A stretch of DNA of 36,896 bases from Ascoidea tarda (nom. inval.) (GCA_030560485.1 JAKTTS010000101.1:1-36896), one strand, 5' to 3'; counted from the stretch's first letter, positions 19,646 to 29,045 are shown. Numbers and translations: made by a program. Notes: generated by a model from the letters alone, not told the origin.

Positions 19646-21273
19646 GAGATATTTGGCCAAAAGGTGCAAGGCCTGATTATTCCATTCACAACACTCGCTA
19701 GATTTCACTGCGTGTTTACCAGCTGCGACCTGTTGCTTTAAAACCCTCCCTCCTCCATCTCTTTCACTTGTTCTTCTCCTGCTTCTTCTTCTTCTGCTTC
19801 TTTTACTTCCCTACATTGCCCTCTTATCTTTCGCTCCTCCAATTCCCCTTCCCGTCTCAAAGATTTCCTGTTTTCCACCACCTCTGCTGGGCAATAAACT
19901 TACAAGTTGACAAGCCTAACCTAGTTTAAATAACACATCCATTATATTTCCCAGATTCACACTCTTCATTTTATTATAAATTATATCCAATTCTGTCCAC
20001 TTTCAAAATCCCTTTTTCTCTTTTAAAATTCAATTTAATCAAAAATTGCTTATTTGATTCTCCTTTCAGAAACAAAAGACCATCTTGCAAAACTCGTTTT
20101 TTTTACAAATTTATATTTAATATTAAAAATTCTCATCTCCCAATTATTTATTCAATTATATTTATCTTCAACTTTCTCATCTCTCATTCTTAATACTTAA
20201 TCCCATCTTACTTATCTATTTATTTTCCTTTTCTATTTTCCTACTTTCTCATTTCCATCTCTTGATATTCCCCAAGGTGTTGTATATTACTTCTGCTTTT
20301 CCATTCATCAAGCCTTGATTAATATAATTCGTTTATCTTCACTTCTCTCTTTTTAACTCATTTGCTGTTGTTTTTGCTTTTTCTGATATCAACTCTTACC
20401 CAAACCTACTCTCACTTAATATCAATTCAAATATACTGCTCTAATACACTAATACACTAATACATTAATACGTTAACACTCTGATATACTGATATACCAA
20501 TATACCAATATACCAATATACTAATACTCTAATACTCTAATACGCCAATATACAACTAACCCTTCCAAGAGGTCATTGAAAAACAAAAAACAAAAGAAAA
20601 TAATAATCTAATTCATACTAGTTTTTTAATCTAATCTATCCAATTCTAATTCCTAATAAGTCACACAGATTTACCCTAAATTATCTCTCCAACTTAACTG
20701 GAAAAGTTTATTTTTTCTCTGTCAAGTCTTTATTATTTTTTTGTCTCTTTTTACCAAAATTTTAAAGATCCAAGCACCCAAAGATCCAAACAATAATAAG
20801 ATCCAAAAGATCAGAAAGATTAGAAAAGTTTCAAATTTCATAAATCATAAATCATAAATTATAAATAATACATCATTATTATTCTAATTTATTTTATATC
20901 TATTTCATCTTTTCTCCTTTTTCACCTCTCACCTCTCTCATCTCATCTGTTTTTCTATCTCTCGTCCTATCCGCCTCCATTTACCAAATTATTTACCATA
21001 CAAACAAATAATAATACAATATCCAAAATTTCACACTGGTCAAATTATAGCCTACCATTTACTAGTCTAATCGCTACTATCCTAATAGAATATTCTTTTT
21101 ATCTATTTGGTCCCTGCTATTAATATCGTTCTCACCATTTAATCTTATTTTTTATTTTATTTTCTTATAATCTGCTACTTATACTGCTACATTCATCAAC
21201 CCATCCTATTAACAATAACAATACCAATACTAAGACCAAAACCAATAACACATTACAATAACACATTACAATA
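19646..21273 (+). promoter_or_regulatory. 1.6-kb ATG-free, G-poor probable 5' leader of UTR2
   Basis: Not one ATG occurs on the plus strand between 19645 and the UTR2 start at 21274. By hand count about 67 of the last 1,353 bases (5%) are G, while C and T dominate. It contains tandem TAATACAC/TATACCAA-type units (about 20441-20548) and ends in CAATAACACATTA repeats. No canonical GTATGT or GTACGT donor is present, so it is not an intron. The pattern fits a long scanned leader kept free of upstream start codons and structure. The transcript itself is inferred. Confidence 0.5.
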
Positions 21274-22554
21274 ATGAAACTAATAAATCACCTCAACCTA
21301 CAACTAAATCTCTACCTTACCATCCTTTTCATTCTCCCCACACTCATCAACCTCATAGCTGCTGCTGAAGAAATTCTCTGTGATGCTGAAAGCCCCTGCC
21401 CTGAAGATGTTCCATGTTGTTCTCAGTATGGTAGATGTGGTGTCGGCGAAAACTGTCTAGGTACCTGTGATCCAAGATACTCCTACAATATATCTGCCTG
21501 CATGCCTGTTCCAGTTTGCAAAGACTTAAAAACTTCCTTCACTTCAACTGATCAACTATTGCCCGTTGATTACTACTATGGCGACCCAAACGAATCTGAC
21601 TGGATCTACTCCGGTACCGTATTGGACTACGACAACAAATCAATCATCATCGCAATGCCAAAGGATACCTCTGGTACTGTCGTCTCCTCAACCAGATATG
21701 TTCTCTATGGTAAAGTTGGTGTAACCCTCAAAACCTCTCGTTTACAGGGTGTTGTATCTGCCTTTATTCTATTTTCAAACGTTCAAGACGAAATCGATTT
21801 TGAAAATATTGGTGCTGATTTATACAAATTTCAAGCAAATTTCTACTACCAAGGGGTCCTCAACTACACAAATCAAATCAACATGACAACTGAGGAAAGC
21901 ACCTTTACAAACTACCATACCATATCCGTCGACTGGACTCCTGATAAATTAGAATGGTTGCTTGATGGTGAAGTCACTAGAACTCTATTAAGAGAAGACA
22001 CCTGGAACGAAACAACTCAAACTTACCACTTTCCCCAAACTCCCTCAAGAGTTCAGATTTCTCTTTGGCCAGGTGGTAGTGATTTAAATGAAGAAGGTAC
22101 AGTCGCTTGGGCTGGTGGTGCAATAGATTGGAATTCCCCCGACATTCAAAATTATGGCTACTACTATGCTATCTTATCGGACGTCAGCATAGAATGCTAC
22201 GAGCCACCTTCTTCCGTCAAATCAACCGGCTCAAAGAGCTATAAATACAATGACACTGATAAGCCTGAATACTCCTTTGAAATCTCTGACGATAGGACTT
22301 GGTTAGATGATTTAGATAAAGACACTGGCTTTCAACATAATAACCCAGATATCTCCAAATCTTCCACTGATTCGGATTCAGATTCATCCACTTCAAGATC
22401 AAGATCAAGAACTTCAACCTCTCTCTATACTTATACTGGTTTTCTACAACAAGGAACAATGCCTTCATCTACAGATGCTGCAAACTTAAATCAAATAGTT
22501 AAATCTTCAATATTTGGAAGCATATTTTTTGTTATAACAACTTTTTTCTTCTAA
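21274..22554 (+). CDS. UTR2: Cell-wall chitin-glucan transglycosylase Utr2/Crh2 (GH16 + CBM18)
   Basis: This 426-residue GPI protein has a hydrophobic signal peptide (about 1-30), a cysteine-rich CBM18 chitin-binding module (Cys 36, 42, 48, 49, 55, 61, 65) and a GH16 domain (about 95-310). The catalytic motif is DEIDFE (172-177), with nucleophile E173 and acid/base E177. A Ser/Thr-rich stretch and a hydrophobic tail (about 410-426) suit GPI attachment. The CBM18 separates Utr2/Crh2 from Crh1. The enzyme links chitin to beta-1,6- and beta-1,3-glucan in the wall. Several N-glycosylation sequons (such as NIS, NKS, NYT) are present. The start is the first ATG after the 1.6-kb ATG-free stretch. 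Confidence 0.93.
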   Translation: MKLINHLNLQLNLYLTILFILPTLINLIAAAEEILCDAESPCPEDVPCCSQYGRCGVGENCLGTCDPRYSYNISACMPVPVCKDLKTSFTSTDQLLPVDYYYGDPNESDWIYSGTVLDYDNKSIIIAMPKDTSGTVVSSTRYVLYGKVGVTLKTSRLQGVVSAFILFSNVQDEIDFENIGADLYKFQANFYYQGVLNYTNQINMTTEESTFTNYHTISVDWTPDKLEWLLDGEVTRTLLREDTWNETTQTYHFPQTPSRVQISLWPGGSDLNEEGTVAWAGGAIDWNSPDIQNYGYYYAILSDVSIECYEPPSSVKSTGSKSYKYNDTDKPEYSFEISDDRTWLDDLDKDTGFQHNNPDISKSSTDSDSDSSTSRSRSRTSTSLYTYTGFLQQGTMPSSTDAANLNQIVKSSIFGSIFFVITTFFF

Positions 22555-23540
22555 AGTTATAAAATACATCAATCTTTCAACTTTAAGCAATACTTATACA
22601 TTTTCAATCATTTTTTTTTTTTATTTTATTCTACTTTGATCTAATTTTTTGCGCTCTTTTACTTTATTTTTTTTTTTTGATTTAATCTTATTTTCTTATT
22701 TTCTTATTTTCTTATTTTCTTATTTTCTTATTTTCTTATTTTCTTATATTTTTATTTTTTTATATTTTTTTTTGTTTCTCTACTTTCATTTCTTCTCTTC
22801 TTGTCATTAACACAATTTTTTTTGAAAGAAAGTTTATGTTTCATATTATTGTTTTATGGTTTAGCTGTTCACTCTCATCCTGTATCTCACCTCTCTTTTT
22901 ATCTTCTTTTTTTCTCTCTATCTCTAATTGTCAGTTTTTTTACTTTTCAATTGTTAATTTTGTATCCTTATATCCAAAAAGACAAAAGAAAATCATTTGG
23001 GGCTTCTAGAAAATTAATTCATTCTGCAGTAATAGTTAATTTATATTGACCAATGACTATTGACTCTATATAGATATATACATACCTTTTACCTATATTA
23101 TTCAGACTTTGAAATAAAACAACCACCATTTTGGGTTCCTGTTGTCTCATGCAACTAATGCATCCAGCTGCACATACCGCGTCTATGTTTCAAGCAGCAT
23201 ACCAAATCCACACTACTGGCCTCGAAATACCCAGTTGTGACTTTGTGTTATTCCACTAACACATGACTTTGTTACGTAATACATCACAACTCAGTTCAAC
23301 AGGTTTTAGCCACAAATCGTGTTCTAGCCACAAGAACTGATTGCCCCAAAAGAGTATCTATTTTTACAGTATAAAAGAGGCAGAAAAGGATAATAATTAA
23401 AAAGAGAAAAGAATCAAGGAATAAGTTTTAATATACATAGCTAAATACATATTATTCACCAATAATAATATATAGACAGAACCCAGTAATAACCAAAGAC
23501 TCGTGTTCTATCCTAGCTAATATAGAAAGACTTATTACAC
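22555..23540. other. UTR2 3' flank and RSM7 upstream DNA
   Basis: T-rich 3' flank comes first, with seven perfect CTTATTTT units (22687-22742). Around 23221-23335 the sequence is GC-richer. It has a TTACGTAA site (about 23272-23279, Yap/CREB-type core), near-inverted CAGTTGTGA/TCACAACTCAG arms and two direct TAGCCACAA copies. No protein-coding frame is convincing; one 82-codon frame here lacks an ATG start. Confidence 0.5.
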
Positions 23541-23548
23541 AACATGTG

Positions 23549-23565
23549 CACGTGGCTTTCACGTG
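23549..23565. promoter_or_regulatory. Paired CACGTG E-boxes upstream of RSM7, 11 bp apart
   Basis: CACGTG lies at 23549-23554 and 23560-23565, separated by 5 bp and followed by C, about 85-100 bp before the RSM7 ATG. The arrangement is the same as at 1878-1894. A (GAAGCA)-type purine repeat follows at 23585-23630, as it also accompanies the other pair. These are probable Cbf1-type sites. Confidence 0.55.
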
Positions 23566-23647
23566 CGGAAAAATCAGCAGAGAAGCCGAAGAAGCACCGG
23601 AAGCAAAAGAAGCAGAAGCAGCAGAAGCAGCAGAGCCAGTGTGAAGC

Positions 23648-24454
23648 ATGTCAAGAAGCCAGTTACTCAGCAGGGGCTTGCCCTGGGCTGCTCGTTCAGT
23701 CAGCCTCAGGCTCAGCACGTACCCAGTTGTCAGCCAACAATCCTATCGTTTCAACTCCTCCGGACCTACCACAATCGACAACTCAGGTGCTGAAAACCAG
23801 TTTGCTCGCGATGGTGTCGATCCTAATAGCTTGAACCACCAGATAGACGACTGGTTGAAGGCCATACAAGACGTTAGAACAGAGTTTGATCAAAATCCTG
23901 AGGGCTTATTTGAGGCTAGTCGTTATTTCGATTCCAAAGAAGACAAGCCTATTTTGCCAAATTTTCCTGACTTCAAACCCACCCAAGAACAATGGGAACA
24001 ATACAATACTGTGAAAGATTTGAGAATCCCCATTTTGCAAGACGATATTCTCTCTCATTGTGTCAATTTAATGATGAGAGATGGGAAGAAAGAAGTCGCA
24101 AGAAGAAACTTGGCCAAGGCTCTTTATCTCACCAAGTTGACTTTGAAGTTGGATCCTATAAGAGTGTTCAAAAAAACATTAATATCACTAGCTCCTCTAG
24201 TTACAACTACAACTTTCAAAGATGGTACTGCTAAGTCAGTGTTATTACCAATTCCTTTGTCCGAAAAAAAAAGAAGGAGAATTGCTTTTCTTTGGTTATT
24301 GGATGGTGCTAGAAAGAGACCTTCTAGAGATTTTGGGATCAGATTGGGTGAAGAAATTATAGCAGCTTATGGTGGTAAATCTACTGGCTACCAAAGAAGA
24401 GCTGAAATGCACAAAGTAGCTATTGCCAATAGAGCTTATGTCAAGGTTAAATAA
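23648..24454 (+). CDS. RSM7: Mitochondrial small-subunit ribosomal protein uS7m (Rsm7)
   Basis: This 268-residue protein starts with an Arg/Ser/Leu presequence (MSRSQLLSRGLPWAARSVSLRLS), typical of matrix import, followed by a variable linker. The S7 domain runs from about residue 115 to the end: DDILSHCVNLMMRDGKKEVARR, then KSVLLPIPLSEKKRRRIAFLWLLDGARKRP, then FGIRLGEEIIAAYGGKSTGYQRR. It nucleates the head of the mitoribosomal small subunit. The length fits the yeast protein. An upstream ATG at 23544 is out of frame but lies before the E-boxes, so it is probably not transcribed. It is convergent with TES1. Confidence 0.92.
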   Translation: MSRSQLLSRGLPWAARSVSLRLSTYPVVSQQSYRFNSSGPTTIDNSGAENQFARDGVDPNSLNHQIDDWLKAIQDVRTEFDQNPEGLFEASRYFDSKEDKPILPNFPDFKPTQEQWEQYNTVKDLRIPILQDDILSHCVNLMMRDGKKEVARRNLAKALYLTKLTLKLDPIRVFKKTLISLAPLVTTTTFKDGTAKSVLLPIPLSEKKRRRIAFLWLLDGARKRPSRDFGIRLGEEIIAAYGGKSTGYQRRAEMHKVAIANRAYVKVK

Positions 24455-24554
24455 AATTAATGGAATTAATAATAAAATTTCTTTCAATTGTTTTACTTGT
24501 TGAATTTTTTACTGTAAATATATTATTGATACTACAATTTGCTTCAATCCCACT

Positions 24555-24600
24555 ACATATCTATATCTATATATATATATATATCATTTATATATATTCA
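24555..24600. terminator. TATATA-rich shared 3'-end region (RSM7/TES1)
   Basis: A (TA)n run with ATATCT units lies midway between two convergent stop codons (24454 and 24614). TATATA is the known yeast efficiency element for 3'-end processing and works on either strand here. Confidence 0.45.
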
Positions 24601-24613
24601 TAACCTTTTAAGC

Positions 24614-25705
24614 TCACAACTTTGATTTTCGATTATCAACTGTTACTAGTCCTTCTTGAACCATAACTGCTACCAACTTTCCATCCTTGTTAAATATTTT
24701 CCCTTCCATTAAACTTAGCCCATCTCCTGAACTTCTAGAACTACTAATAACAAAACATAACCAATCGCAAATGTCATAATCAACCTCATTACAAAAATAA
24801 ATTGAGTGATCCAAACTTCTTGAGAAAAAGGCACTGAAAAATCTCCTATTATTTAATGGCATTAATCCCAACAAAAAAAACTGATCACTCAAATATGAAA
24901 GGCCAACTTCTCTATCCAATGGTTTACTTAATTTTCCAGTATTGGGCTTAATCCTTGAATAATAGTAGCACACTCTTTCTGAAACTGACTGGTTTTTACC
25001 ATAGATTTTTGGTGTGCTTAAATCAAAATAATTGGGTGGAAATCTTGTTTCCATTGGGTCAGTAAGATATGAACTCTTAATCTCTTCATCAATTGCTTTG
25101 AGATATCTAGCTGTCTTTTTATCTATTTTACCACCAGTTTTTTCTTTCAAAAAATTGTCTCTAATTGGGACCAACTTGGTCAAATACACTTCCTCGTTAT
25201 TCATACAATCCTCTTGGTTCTTAATGCCATATGCCTTGACAGTTTTCTCAAAATTAGGCTGATACTTCAATTGTTTTCCCAATTTTTTTTCAAATGGATT
25301 ACCCAAAACATACTGCTCACTATCTTTCACCAGATAATTTCTAAATGAAATTATCGATATAAATATAATCTTGTCATTTTGAATTGCATGAACCTGCTTT
25401 GTTTTAAAATTTTTTCCATCTCTGATATTTATTACTTTATAAGTTAATTCCTTTTTGGGATCACCACCAAGAAGAAAATAGTTGTGCATACTATGTGGTT
25501 TGAATTGATTATTAGAATCTTTCAATGGGGTTTGCTCATTATTGATTGTCTTTAGTGCTGCAATTAATGATTGGGCAACCAATGCTCCCCCATAGATCCC
25601 AATCTCTGAACCAGGAACTTTTAGATCTCCAAGATTTCTGAAAGTCGTTTTATCGACTGGTTCAACAGCCAAACGAATATCTAATAGTGATTTCTTTGAG
25701 CTCAT
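24614..25705 (-). CDS. TES1: Peroxisomal acyl-CoA thioesterase Tes1
   Basis: This 363-residue double-hotdog thioesterase II has IYGGALVAQSLIAALKT in the first hotdog and HSMHNYFLLGGDP after it. In the second it has FFSRSLDHSIYFC and SSRSSGDGLSLMEGKIF with LVAVMVQEGLV. It ends in SKL, a perfect peroxisomal targeting signal 1. The enzyme hydrolyses acyl-CoA to free fatty acid and CoA and supports growth on fatty acids. Length is close to S. cerevisiae Tes1 (349). It starts at the first ATG, giving a short N-terminus. I saw no clear oleate-response element in the upstream 300 bp. Confidence 0.93.
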   Translation of the reverse strand: MSSKKSLLDIRLAVEPVDKTTFRNLGDLKVPGSEIGIYGGALVAQSLIAALKTINNEQTPLKDSNNQFKPHSMHNYFLLGGDPKKELTYKVINIRDGKNFKTKQVHAIQNDKIIFISIISFRNYLVKDSEQYVLGNPFEKKLGKQLKYQPNFEKTVKAYGIKNQEDCMNNEEVYLTKLVPIRDNFLKEKTGGKIDKKTARYLKAIDEEIKSSYLTDPMETRFPPNYFDLSTPKIYGKNQSVSERVCYYYSRIKPNTGKLSKPLDREVGLSYLSDQFFLLGLMPLNNRRFFSAFFSRSLDHSIYFCNEVDYDICDWLCFVISSSRSSGDGLSLMEGKIFNKDGKLVAVMVQEGLVTVDNRKSKL

Positions 25706-26441
25706 TTTGGTGATAGGGTATCAGTATTAGCCCAACCTTTTGATTCCATTTCGCTGACAACAAGCATTTGGGAATATTTTTGATTATTTATATCATAAAC
25801 TTGTTTGAGATTGGAGTAATCTGGTTAGTTTGGGTAATTTTGAGTATTTCGGTACATTAGTAGATTAGTAGATTAGTAGATTAGTATATTAGTATATTAG
25901 TGTTTTAGTAATTTATTTAAAAAGCTGTGTTTTTGCTATTATTTTGGCTTCTGATAAGTTTACTGCGATCCCCATTTTTAAATGAAAATCATAAACTGGA
26001 GCAATGGTTTCTCCAGTTTATAGTATTATCGAATCACAAAATCGAGAGAATTTAATGTTTGAGATATTATTTTGCTAGTTCTGAGTAATGAAATTACGTT
26101 TAAAGAATTTGTCGATTGAACCGAGCTTAAATACGATTTTTACTGTACATTTCGTCCATTGCCTGCTTAAAAAGAGCAACTTCAGTGGTCTACAACTTGT
26201 ATTGAAGAACTTAGCTTGAAAGAGTGAAACTGACTGAGAGATGAACTGATCGAAAGCAAAGTACAAGAAAATAGCATGAGAAAATAGCATAAGAAAATAG
26301 GGGATAAGCTTAACCCGAATACTATTTAATACAAGATTATAATTAGCCGAATACTCCAATATAAATAAGCAGAAAGTAAATAAAAACAAACAAATGGTGT
26401 GGGTTGTTATTGAGAGTAACATTGTTTTCGGTTTGGTTTGA
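25706..26441. promoter_or_regulatory. TES1 upstream region, with ATTAGTAG tandem repeat
   Basis: This is 736 bp between the TES1 start and the MCH2-like stop. It holds five to six 8-nt ATTAGTAG/ATTAGTAT units at 25856-25903. A perfect-looking GGAGCAATGGTTTCTCC-type dyad lies near 25997-26015 (CTGGAG...CTCCAG). A 114-codon ATG frame (26075-26422, minus) encodes Phe/Leu-rich text and is probably chance. Confidence 0.45.
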
Positions 26442-28079
26442 TTAAACAATTGTGTTATATATTACTCTTTTAAAGTATGATTTGAGATCAGACTTCAAAA
26501 GTTTACTATTCTCCAGTCTTTTTGCGTTTAGTAAGAGTCTGACTTTATACTCTCTGATAGGAATTAGAAAAATGATACTGGTTAAATAAAGAAGACCAAT
26601 ATAAATTTGGCACCAAACAAATGGTTTGCTGATCGAATAGTCCCTCAATTCTAAAGTGATGATTTCAGTGACCAATGCAAAACCAGAACTGATTACGTTC
26701 AAAATACTAAAAGCAGAAGGAAAATTAACTGCACCAACAATATCAGAGCCCAAAGGAACATAAGAAGTCCAAGGAACACATACAATAAAACCTGCTACAA
26801 ATGAAAAGACCAATAGAGAAGCATAGGTGGTGGCAGAAATCCAAAAGCAATAAGTCAACAAAAACGTTAGAAAACAAAAGAGTATTGCCATATTAACTCT
26901 TCCATATCTATCAGATAGATAGCCAATTAGCGGTCTTCCGAAAACCTGACCAGCATCAAATATTGTGACACAAATAGAAGCCTGGTAAGGTGTTAAACCA
27001 ATGGAAATACCATAGTTTGATAAAGAATAGTTGATTGAGACGTACCCCAAACAACCACACAAAGAAAACCAAATACTCACTAAAAACAAATGCTTGTTTT
27101 TCCAAATGGCTAGATCGAAAATTTTTGAAAAGGATGCTTGAAGAGATTTCTTCTGAATAAAAGGATTGTTACTGGTACTATCATTATCATTGACAATTGG
27201 CAAAGGTTTTCTAGTTCTGATTAAAACTGCAGAGACTAAACACAATACTCCGGTGACAATTCCAATCATCCTTAAGGCCCATCTTTGGTTGTTGGTTTTA
27301 TCTATCAAGGCCTGAGCACTGACGTTGAATATTGCACCACCAAGACCAGTACCAGCAACACCAATACTAAATGCTAGCGATCTCTTTTTAAGAAACCAGG
27401 TTGGTAATACAATACAAGCTGGGCTTAATAGCAAAGCATATGATATTCCCATAAGTAGGCCCTGGCTCAAATACAATTGGTAAAGCTTTGTTGAGAACGA
27501 TGCACCAATATAAGCAACTGTTTGGCAAATCGTTCCGATGAACACAACGGTTTGAATTTTTAGATAGTCATTTAAAATCAAAACTAATGGAACTAAAAAC
27601 ATTGATAAAAAAATAGCAATAGTACCAACTAGGGCAAAATCAAACTTATCTGCTCCATGAAAGGAATTTGATTCCAAGTAATGAGATAGAAACACGCCAA
27701 ATGAACAGTTTCCTCCCCACGATGAAAGATTAATCAAATGAACACAAACCGCACACACCCACCCATAACCTCCATCAGGAGGAGGGTCTAGCATATCGAA
27801 TTGGTTCATTATATTGTCATACTCATTTTTAGAATCCAAACCCTTTGCGGAGAAGCTATCTTGCTTTTTTCCATCAGCATCATTATCATTATCATTATCG
27901 CTACCATTAATCTCAGCAGTGTTATCAAGCACCACTGAGTTTCGAGAAACGTCCCCAGCTGTCAACTTTGACACTGACAGTTTTCTGTTTTCTACTGGTG
28001 CACTTTTGCGTTTTGATATAACGATTTCTTTCGACTCATGTTCAGTAAAGCCGCTTTTGTTTTTCTCTCTCAAAACCAT
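26442..28079 (-). CDS. MCH2: MFS monocarboxylate-porter homologue (Mch2-like)
   Basis: This 545-residue major facilitator has a 100-residue hydrophilic N-terminus with a Asp/Asn repeat. The family hallmark PPDGGYGWVCAVCVH lies at about 99-113, followed by twelve hydrophobic segments. YLSQGLLMGISYALLLSPACIVLPTWFLKKRSLAFSIGVAGTGLGGAIF (helix 4-5 region) and GRPLIGYLSDRYGR (loop 8-9) are typical of SLC16-like yeast Mch proteins. DGGYGW rather than DGGLAAW places it nearer Mch2 than Mch4/Mch5. The substrate is unknown, as no yeast Mch protein has been shown to carry monocarboxylates. It is divergent from the MCH5-like gene across the fossil region. Confidence 0.75.
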   Translation of the reverse strand: MVLREKNKSGFTEHESKEIVISKRKSAPVENRKLSVSKLTAGDVSRNSVVLDNTAEINGSDNDNDNDADGKKQDSFSAKGLDSKNEYDNIMNQFDMLDPPPDGGYGWVCAVCVHLINLSSWGGNCSFGVFLSHYLESNSFHGADKFDFALVGTIAIFLSMFLVPLVLILNDYLKIQTVVFIGTICQTVAYIGASFSTKLYQLYLSQGLLMGISYALLLSPACIVLPTWFLKKRSLAFSIGVAGTGLGGAIFNVSAQALIDKTNNQRWALRMIGIVTGVLCLVSAVLIRTRKPLPIVNDNDSTSNNPFIQKKSLQASFSKIFDLAIWKNKHLFLVSIWFSLCGCLGYVSINYSLSNYGISIGLTPYQASICVTIFDAGQVFGRPLIGYLSDRYGRVNMAILFCFLTFLLTYCFWISATTYASLLVFSFVAGFIVCVPWTSYVPLGSDIVGAVNFPSAFSILNVISSGFALVTEIITLELRDYSISKPFVWCQIYIGLLYLTSIIFLIPIREYKVRLLLNAKRLENSKLLKSDLKSYFKRVIYNTIV

Positions 28080-28379
28080 TTGCTAACGAGTGGTTGATTG
28101 GTGTTTCGTATAAAACCAAAACGAAAGGAAACGAAAAACAGACATTACTTTTGATTTGCAAAAACGTGAAATAACGATTTTTCCTAATGATGAATCCTGT
28201 TACAACTGATTAAACCGCTGGTTCAAACAAATGACTCACATCAATAGCTCGCACACATCCATAATTAATAATCCAAATCAACAGTTTACACTGACAATTC
28301 GCATCAAAGATTCAAATCAACACGAAATAACCGGTTTTCCTTCCAAATCCGAGATACTCTCCGGGTTTTCAAATGCGGA
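28080..28379. promoter_or_regulatory. Upstream DNA of the MCH2-like gene
   Basis: This 300-bp stretch begins with repeated AACGAAA units (about 28105-28135) and turns GC-richer toward 28360. It lies between the MCH2-like start and the fossil region. No gene is seen. Confidence 0.4.
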
Positions 28380-28921
28380 ATGGAAGAAACAGGCGTAAAA
28401 CGCCCCTGTGGGTTTGCAACCATTTTGCCGATGGAAATAGGACCCTCGATCCAACGCTGCGTAATTCAGCAGCTTCCCTCTGGTTTTCGAGCAGCGTGTG
28501 CATGTTCGTGCAGGACCTATCATGACCTGCTTTACCCCAGTGCTTTTCTCTCAGGCCTGTAGTTGTTTCTTTGAGAATATCGCCCTCAGCCAGAGCTATT
28601 GCTACGCAGCTGAACAGTTTCGGTTTATCAACTGGTGGAAAGCATATCCAATGGCTGTAGCCCTATCTCAAGAACCTCGATATTGGTTGGTCTCAAAATG
28701 CTATAATGAAGCTATTACCACTGAAGATTGCAAAAGCCGTGTAATCAGTCCTCTTCTCATTTCACTTCAACAAAGCTACTTTCTTAAATAAACTTGGCTA
28801 GCAAAAAAAAGAAATTGAAGATAATAAATCAATCGTTTGGACTGAACACTATATATAGCATTAACCCATTAACCACTTTACATGACATTTTACAGCCAAG
28901 CTAAAAGTCTATAGATTTTAA
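28380..28921 (+). pseudogene. Decayed 3' half of an MCH5-like transporter gene
   Basis: The last 42 nt (28880-28921) match the end of the intact MCH5-like gene (31057-31098) at 36 of 42 bases. They keep its frame and stop: HFTAKLKVYRF-stop against YFTVKLKFCRF-stop. Upstream, faint protein-level similarity continues in order. ETGV...FA aligns with ESGL...FA (28380 onward), YCYA with YCFA, and EDCKSRV...LISLQQ with EEFGKRY...FVSFAQ. It is broken by a frame change near 28500-28560 and a stop at about 28789-28791. The 3' match is strong; the upstream part is a by-eye inference. Confidence 0.65.
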
Positions 28922-28984
28922 ATTGAATAAGCGAACAACCCAGAGTTTACCAAGGAAAAATAGAAACCGACAAGAGTATTAATT

Positions 28985-29045
28985 CTAAATGTCACTTCTA
29001 CCTCTTTTATCCAGAACTTATTAAAAGGCTGTGAATTCGAGAATC
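28985..29045 (-). pseudogene. Decayed 3' end of an NMA1-like gene
   Basis: On the minus strand the segment reads VLDKRGRSDI-stop, against VLDKRNRSYI-stop at the end of the intact NMA1/NMA2 gene (31266 onward). Upstream of this the copy contains small indels and stop codons. Weaker similarity may run on to about 29120. With the preceding relic it reproduces the convergent MCH5-NMA1 arrangement, so both derive from one duplicated block. Confidence 0.7.

Noticed and set aside
19067-19708. Three overlapping frames (97-114 codons) upstream of UTR2
   Set aside because: They overlap on both strands, one lacks an ATG start, and none has a recognisable motif. GC-rich DNA has fewer stops.
22801-23049. 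82-codon plus-strand frame after UTR2
   Set aside because: Starts at TTG, is Leu/Phe/Ser-rich from T-rich DNA, and has no motif.
26075-26449. Hydrophobic 124-codon frame between TES1 and the MCH2-like gene
   Set aside because: The first codon is not ATG, the Phe/Leu-rich text is expected from T-rich DNA, and it lies in the only space for the TES1 promoter.
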